DNA of 64,000 nucleotides from Pilatotrama ljubarskyi (lineage: Eukaryota > Basidiomycota > Agaricomycetes > Polyporales > Polyporaceae), in NCBI GenBank assembly GCA_022385805.1, contig MU277671.1, forward strand, positions 256,808-320,807, given 5' to 3'. Below are positions 60,001 through 64,000 of this stretch, piece by piece. The number at the start of each line of letters is the position of its first letter. The stretch's first letter is position 1. The notes beneath the pieces were generated by a model, which was not told the DNA's origin, did not search any database, and saw only the letters and a program-made list of their open reading frames with translations. Made by a program: the position numbers and the translations under genes.

Positions 60001-60667
60001 GCCTCGTCGAGAAGGGAGGCGTTCGCGATGTCCATGGAAGTCAACGACATCACCATTGTTTGGAAGTTGACCAGGGACTCAAGACGTCCTGCTCAGCCAT
60101 GTCAAAGGCGCGTATGAATGGAACATGGGATGACCTCATACCTTGCGCGATCTCGGGCTGATAGGGAGTGTAAGGCGTGTACCAAGCCGGGCTTTCCATG
60201 ACCTGCGCGACACAGCTGTCAGAGGAATTCGAGCGCGGCATGGCTGCAGTACTCACGTTGCGCAAGATCACCGGGGGCACGACCGCGTTATGGTAGCCCA
60301 TACCGATGAAACTCTTGAACGGTTTGTTAGCCCTTCCGAGCTCCTTGGCTCTCTGGAAGAGCTCCGTCTCGCTGAGGGCTGGGATCGACTCGTTGCTCAC
60401 GGACGCTGACGAGACTCTGATCTTCTCGGGCACGGTGTCTGCGACAAACGCGTCCATGGAGTCGTAGCCTAACTTTGCGAGCATGTGCGCGACCTCATTG
60501 TCGTCAGGACCAATGTGGCGGTCCGAGAACGTGTCCAGGGAGGCGAAGAGAGATGAGGGTGCCTTCGCGGTCGCCAAGCCGCGCACCGGGGCCTTCAGCT
60601 GAGCAGGACGTGCATACTGGACGATGTTCCTCGAGACGAGGGCGCAGACGTTACGAAGGACCGCCAT
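57023..60667 (-). CDS. GCV2: Glycine decarboxylase P protein (glycine cleavage system)
   Basis: PLP-dependent decarboxylating subunit of the mitochondrial glycine cleavage complex. The ATG at 60667 opens [20 protein letters not shown], a presequence. The N-terminal half has [54 protein letters not shown] and [16 protein letters not shown]. The C-terminal half has [46 protein letters not shown] and [10 protein letters not shown], which carries the PLP lysine, then [20 protein letters not shown] and [20 protein letters not shown]. The end reads [14 protein letters not shown], stop at 57023-57025. Around ten introns. Both halves of the duplicated fold are present, so it looks functional. Confidence 0.96.
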
Positions 60668-61527
60668 GGGCGGGAGAGGGGAACCCTGCGACCCGGGAAA
60701 GGGGCTGGGAGGGGACGCGGGGAAGAGAGGAGGGATGGGGAGGGGCAGACGTTGAGGGGGGCCATTTTGACCATGATGTGTTCACCGAGCCATTCACCGA
60801 GTAAAAGCAAACGCTTATCGTGCTACACAGTGCCCAGCCCTCCTCCCCTTCGCCAATCCCGCCCTCCGGCGCTCCGCCAGCGTCTCTCCCGAGCCGAGAT
60901 TCCCACTCTTTCTGACACTCGTTCTCGCAGCATCCCTCGTCTGAAAAATCGCTGAACACCTTGTAGAGATGTAGGACAGTACGATGCAGCTATCATCCGT
61001 TTCGCGCTCATCTTTGCTTAGCGTATGGGCTGTCAAAGGCAAACGGACCTAGCAAGCGGAGCGGTCACGAGTGGGCATCCACATGGTGAAAAAGTTCTTT
61101 CATCACTGACTCGGCTCCGTCGCCCTTCCGTCCCGACGCTTTATTGCCTTTCCTGGCAGGCACTCCCGACAAACGTTGTGACACGTCGTCGGCACAGCTT
61201 TCGCTCTCCAGTAGATGTTCTGCAGTTCAAGCTTGTCAAGCTTCAGCGTCAGTATCGTTTTCTTTGGTGCTTGCGACTGCTGCGTGCCAGCCATCTCGAA
61301 CCCATCCGAATCTCGCCGTCCGCAGATAACCGAGCGCAGGCACCTTATCGTGTTCGCACAAGTGAAGATCGCTCATTCTGGTAGGTCTCGTAAGTAGTAC
61401 GCCCGCTGTCACAGTGCGCGAAGATTGCACCCTGGCGACCATAGCCACGCTCGTTTCATAATCTACAGGCAGTCGAATGGCGCCATCTGACAACGCGGCA
61501 GTCGAAGTTGTAGAATTTACGTCACGG
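60668..61527. other. Intergenic region between the GCV2 promoter and the ARMH3-like gene
   Basis: An 860-bp spacer between two minus-strand genes. A minus-strand frame at 61103-61294 begins MAGTQQSQAPKKTILTLKLD and could be a short protein, but it lacks a recognised domain and overlaps frames on the other strand. Otherwise a GC-rich promoter region for GCV2. Confidence 0.45.
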
Positions 61528-64000
61528 TCATGGCATGAGTGCCATCCCGTCGGCGTAGGCGAACCGTATAAATCCTACTACATCCTCCGACTGCTTCCTA
61601 CAAGGGAGATCGTCGTCCTTGTCAGTTATAGCGAGGGCTTTTATGATCAGTGCGCACTCACGGTGGGTCTTCCGTGCCGTGCAGGTCGGCGCCGTAGCTT
61701 AGCCCATCCTGTTCGATGTCCTGCGCAATGGCGCGTAGACCCTGGTTCGCGGAACGAACCCCCGCATCCCTGAGTTTCACTTCATACTGCTCCGCAAGAG
61801 CTGTAATGTTGGAGAGCGCTTGAGATGCGCGCGCTTGGCCTCCAGAGAGACGCTTCTCCAAGGCGCTAGTGTGGGGTCTGGCGAGCTTGTCCAGAAGTAC
61901 CTTCTGCTTGCGGAACACATCAGCAGATCGCACCACCTCGTACTGCATATTGTACATGGTGAGTATCCTAGGGTGGCGCGAGCAAGTGGTGCACATACGA
62001 CGATCTCATGCACCGCCTTCGGGCTGGGGAGCAATTGCTCACTGCGGCAGAGAGCGAAGTCGACCACTAGCAGCGTCTGGAGTGATAGGTTGAGATCATC
62101 GGATGAGACCCTCTGGCCATTGCAAAGTTCTGAGACCTGCCTCATGAACTAGTTGCTCTACACCGCCACCTGTGGTCAAACTATCCAACTTGCTGGCTAA
62201 AAAGTCGAGTAGCAGGGCTAGGGCGCGCCACAGCTCCTGCCAGTGATATTCTGTGCAGGGGTCAACAGCCGCAATGGTGCCGACAGTGACAGAACCTACC
62301 TAGTCGGACATGTTCCTTTTGCAAGTACCACAACAGCCGGTAGCAGGTTCTGATGCATGTACTGCAAGGAGGGCATGGAGTAAGATGTCGGTCGGGCATT
62401 CTACGGTGAAAAATCCACGTACATGTAGCATTGGGTCTCTAATCTCTTGTGAAGATTGTGCCGCAACCACAGTATACAGCAATCGAGCATTGCACATAGC
62501 GGGGGTCGTGGCGGCTGGAAAGGTGGCAAGGGCGGAGGCCTCTAGTAGCTCAGCGTCAGCGGCGCACAGTTCCTCTGGATCAGCCAGACGTTGCTCGGAA
62601 GCGAACCTGGCGACATAGCCGTATCTCGTCTTGGGTATCGTTGCGCAGCGCAACTAATATCTCAGCGCTTTCAGAGATGACTAGCAAGGTATTCATTGCA
62701 AGGTTCGCGTAGGCGATGGCACGTGGGGAGGACGAGGATGACGCATGCGACAGAAGGTATGATGATAGAGAGAGAAGGGTGAGTGGGAGGGGTGTGACGG
62801 GTGTTGAGGTCTTCCTTTCCTCTTGCGATGTGAGGGTAGCTGCGAAGACCTGGCGGAAGGTCGCGCTGCCGTGCAAGAACTCGAACAGAGGTAATAAGAT
62901 AACGCAGGCTTCTATAGGTCTTCCACGACATGAGCGTCACCAGGCAACCGCTGTGAGTACTCCAACTTACTGGTTCTTGAACAGCTCTCGAGCAGGGTCA
63001 GCCGGTTTGGCGGCCAGCGCGCGATCCGGTCGCAGGGCGGACAACAAAGACCCAAAGGTCGCTGTCAGGGTCGGAGGCGAGTCATCTATGATCTCCTGGT
63101 AAGCCCTGTCAACCGCCAGTCAGACTTCTTCCCTCTCCCGCGGAGCGAAGTGTCGACAAACCGGACGACTGCAGCAGAAGCGAAATTAGCGGCCCAGCAG
63201 ATCTTGCGCATGAGGTCTTCGTTCGTAGTTTCCCGTATGCATCGGAGGTAGGGGTTTAGCTTGGCCGCGTCAGACTTGTGGAAGTTCGCTAGGAGGGCGA
63301 GGAGAAGAGCCGCCTCGAAAGTGAATTGTTCCGTCTCAGGCGATGTGATGGTCTGTGAAAGTGATTGGTAGTCAATATGACGGACCATCACGACCAGCTC
63401 ACCGTAACAATACAGGGAAAGAGGTCGTGGCGAAGAAAGTACGCTCCAGGACTGAGTTGACTGATTCCGCATACGAATGTCACCGCCATCTGTAGCACTT
63501 CATGCCGCAGACTAGCTAAACCCCATGAGATTGAAACAATTAGACATCTGCATCTATTCGATCTCACCGGAGGCGGAGGTGTTGCTGAGTACCTCGTCTA
63601 TAGCAGAAGTGAGACCCTGTTAGAACGTCAGCGCAGTCTCCTTGGGACGTTCAAGCATATCAACAAGTCCCACCTTGAACACTCTGTCGCTCTCGCTAAC
63701 CCCTCCAGCAAAGACCTCCATGACCTCCCAGCCGGCAAGGTTCTTGCCTAGGAGGACCCGGCTGATCACACTTAGGGTGGTCGCAGCGTGGGTCTTCTTG
63801 ACCTCATCCGCCTCTTCAGAGCGCAGCACTTGAATGCAGGCATCCACAAGCCCATTGAGAATTGGCTACTGGGATGGGTCTCCGGCCTTAGCGTACGGGT
63901 GTCGGAGGAGCCTCGAGGTCGCGTGACGAACCTTGAGCTTTCCTAGGCAGTCCTCTTTGCGGATCTCATTGAGCTTGGTCGAAAGCAGCTCTCTATCGAC
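61528..64000 (-). CDS. ARMH3/C10orf76-like armadillo-helical protein (N-terminus beyond right edge)
   Basis: Homologue of ARMH3 (C10orf76, DUF1741), which in animals works with PI4KB at the Golgi. The gene enters from the right edge with ELLSTKLNEIRKEDCLGKLK. Further exons give DEVKKTHAATTLSVISRVLL, GKNLAGWEVMEVFAGG, TFEAALLLALLANFHKSDAA, LNPYLRCIRETTNEDLMRK and ICWAANFA, a stretch close to the family's hallmark. The C-terminal part has VVRSADVFRKQKVLLDKLAR and RSANQGLRAIAQDIEQDGL. After a GTGAGT intron the last exon reads KQSEDVVGFIRFAYADGMAL and stops at 61528-61530. Numerous introns; exact exon structure was not resolved throughout. Confidence 0.8.

Noticed and set aside
61477..61773. 98-codon plus-strand frame starting MAPSDNAAVE
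   Set aside because: It overlaps the last exon and last intron of the ARMH3-like gene on the other strand, which gives a better family match and good splice sites.

Overview
The window looks like nuclear DNA of a filamentous basidiomycete, most likely an Agaricomycete close to the Polyporales. The reasons are dense short introns (about 50-75 bp, GT..AG), GC-rich coding sequence, an RPB2 gene, a secreted GH7 cellobiohydrolase of white-rot type and, above all, a MAT-A (homeodomain) mating-type locus next to a mitochondrial intermediate peptidase gene. No rRNA, tRNA, CRISPR or prokaryotic features were seen. Species cannot be fixed from the sequence alone.

Layout, left to right: a Zn2Cys6 transcription factor running off the left edge (-); a seven-exon REV7/MAD2B gene (+); sorting nexin SNX4/Atg24 (-); a PTM1-type seven-transmembrane protein (+); RPB2 (-); a 2.4 kb gene-poor stretch; GH7 cellobiohydrolase (+); fructosamine-kinase-like protein (-); old yellow enzyme (+); ADCK2-type ABC1 kinase (-); a 1.3 kb gene-free stretch; a very long glycogenin (+); an alanine-rich LEA-like protein (+); an MFS/DHA1 transporter (-).

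The centre (33.7-42.2 kb) is the mating-type region: a beta-flanking-type protein gene, then a 276-bp MITE with TA duplications, then HD1 (-) and HD2 (+) divergently transcribed from a 208-bp intergenic region, then the MIP gene (-). HD2 has a normal homeodomain with the WFQNRRSR recognition helix. HD1 has the expected N-terminal and nuclear-localisation regions, but I find no homeodomain in any frame. HD1 and HD2 proteins from different mates normally form the heterodimer that controls dikaryon development, so a one-homeodomain pair is the most notable observation here.

To the right follow housekeeping genes: a DDT/WHIM chromatin protein (-), FAM32A homologue (-), TMEM115 homologue (+), COG1 (+), a 7-TM protein of unknown role (+), Sec61 gamma/SSS1 (-), a mitochondrial PPR protein (+), glycine decarboxylase P protein (-), and an ARMH3/C10orf76-like gene running off the right edge (-). 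Several of these (RPB2, PTM1, glycogenin, COG1, SEC61 gamma, GLDC) are, from general knowledge of agaricomycete genomes, often linked to MAT-A, which supports the locus call. Exon boundaries were worked out by eye from reading frames, splice signals and family alignment from memory; no search was run.
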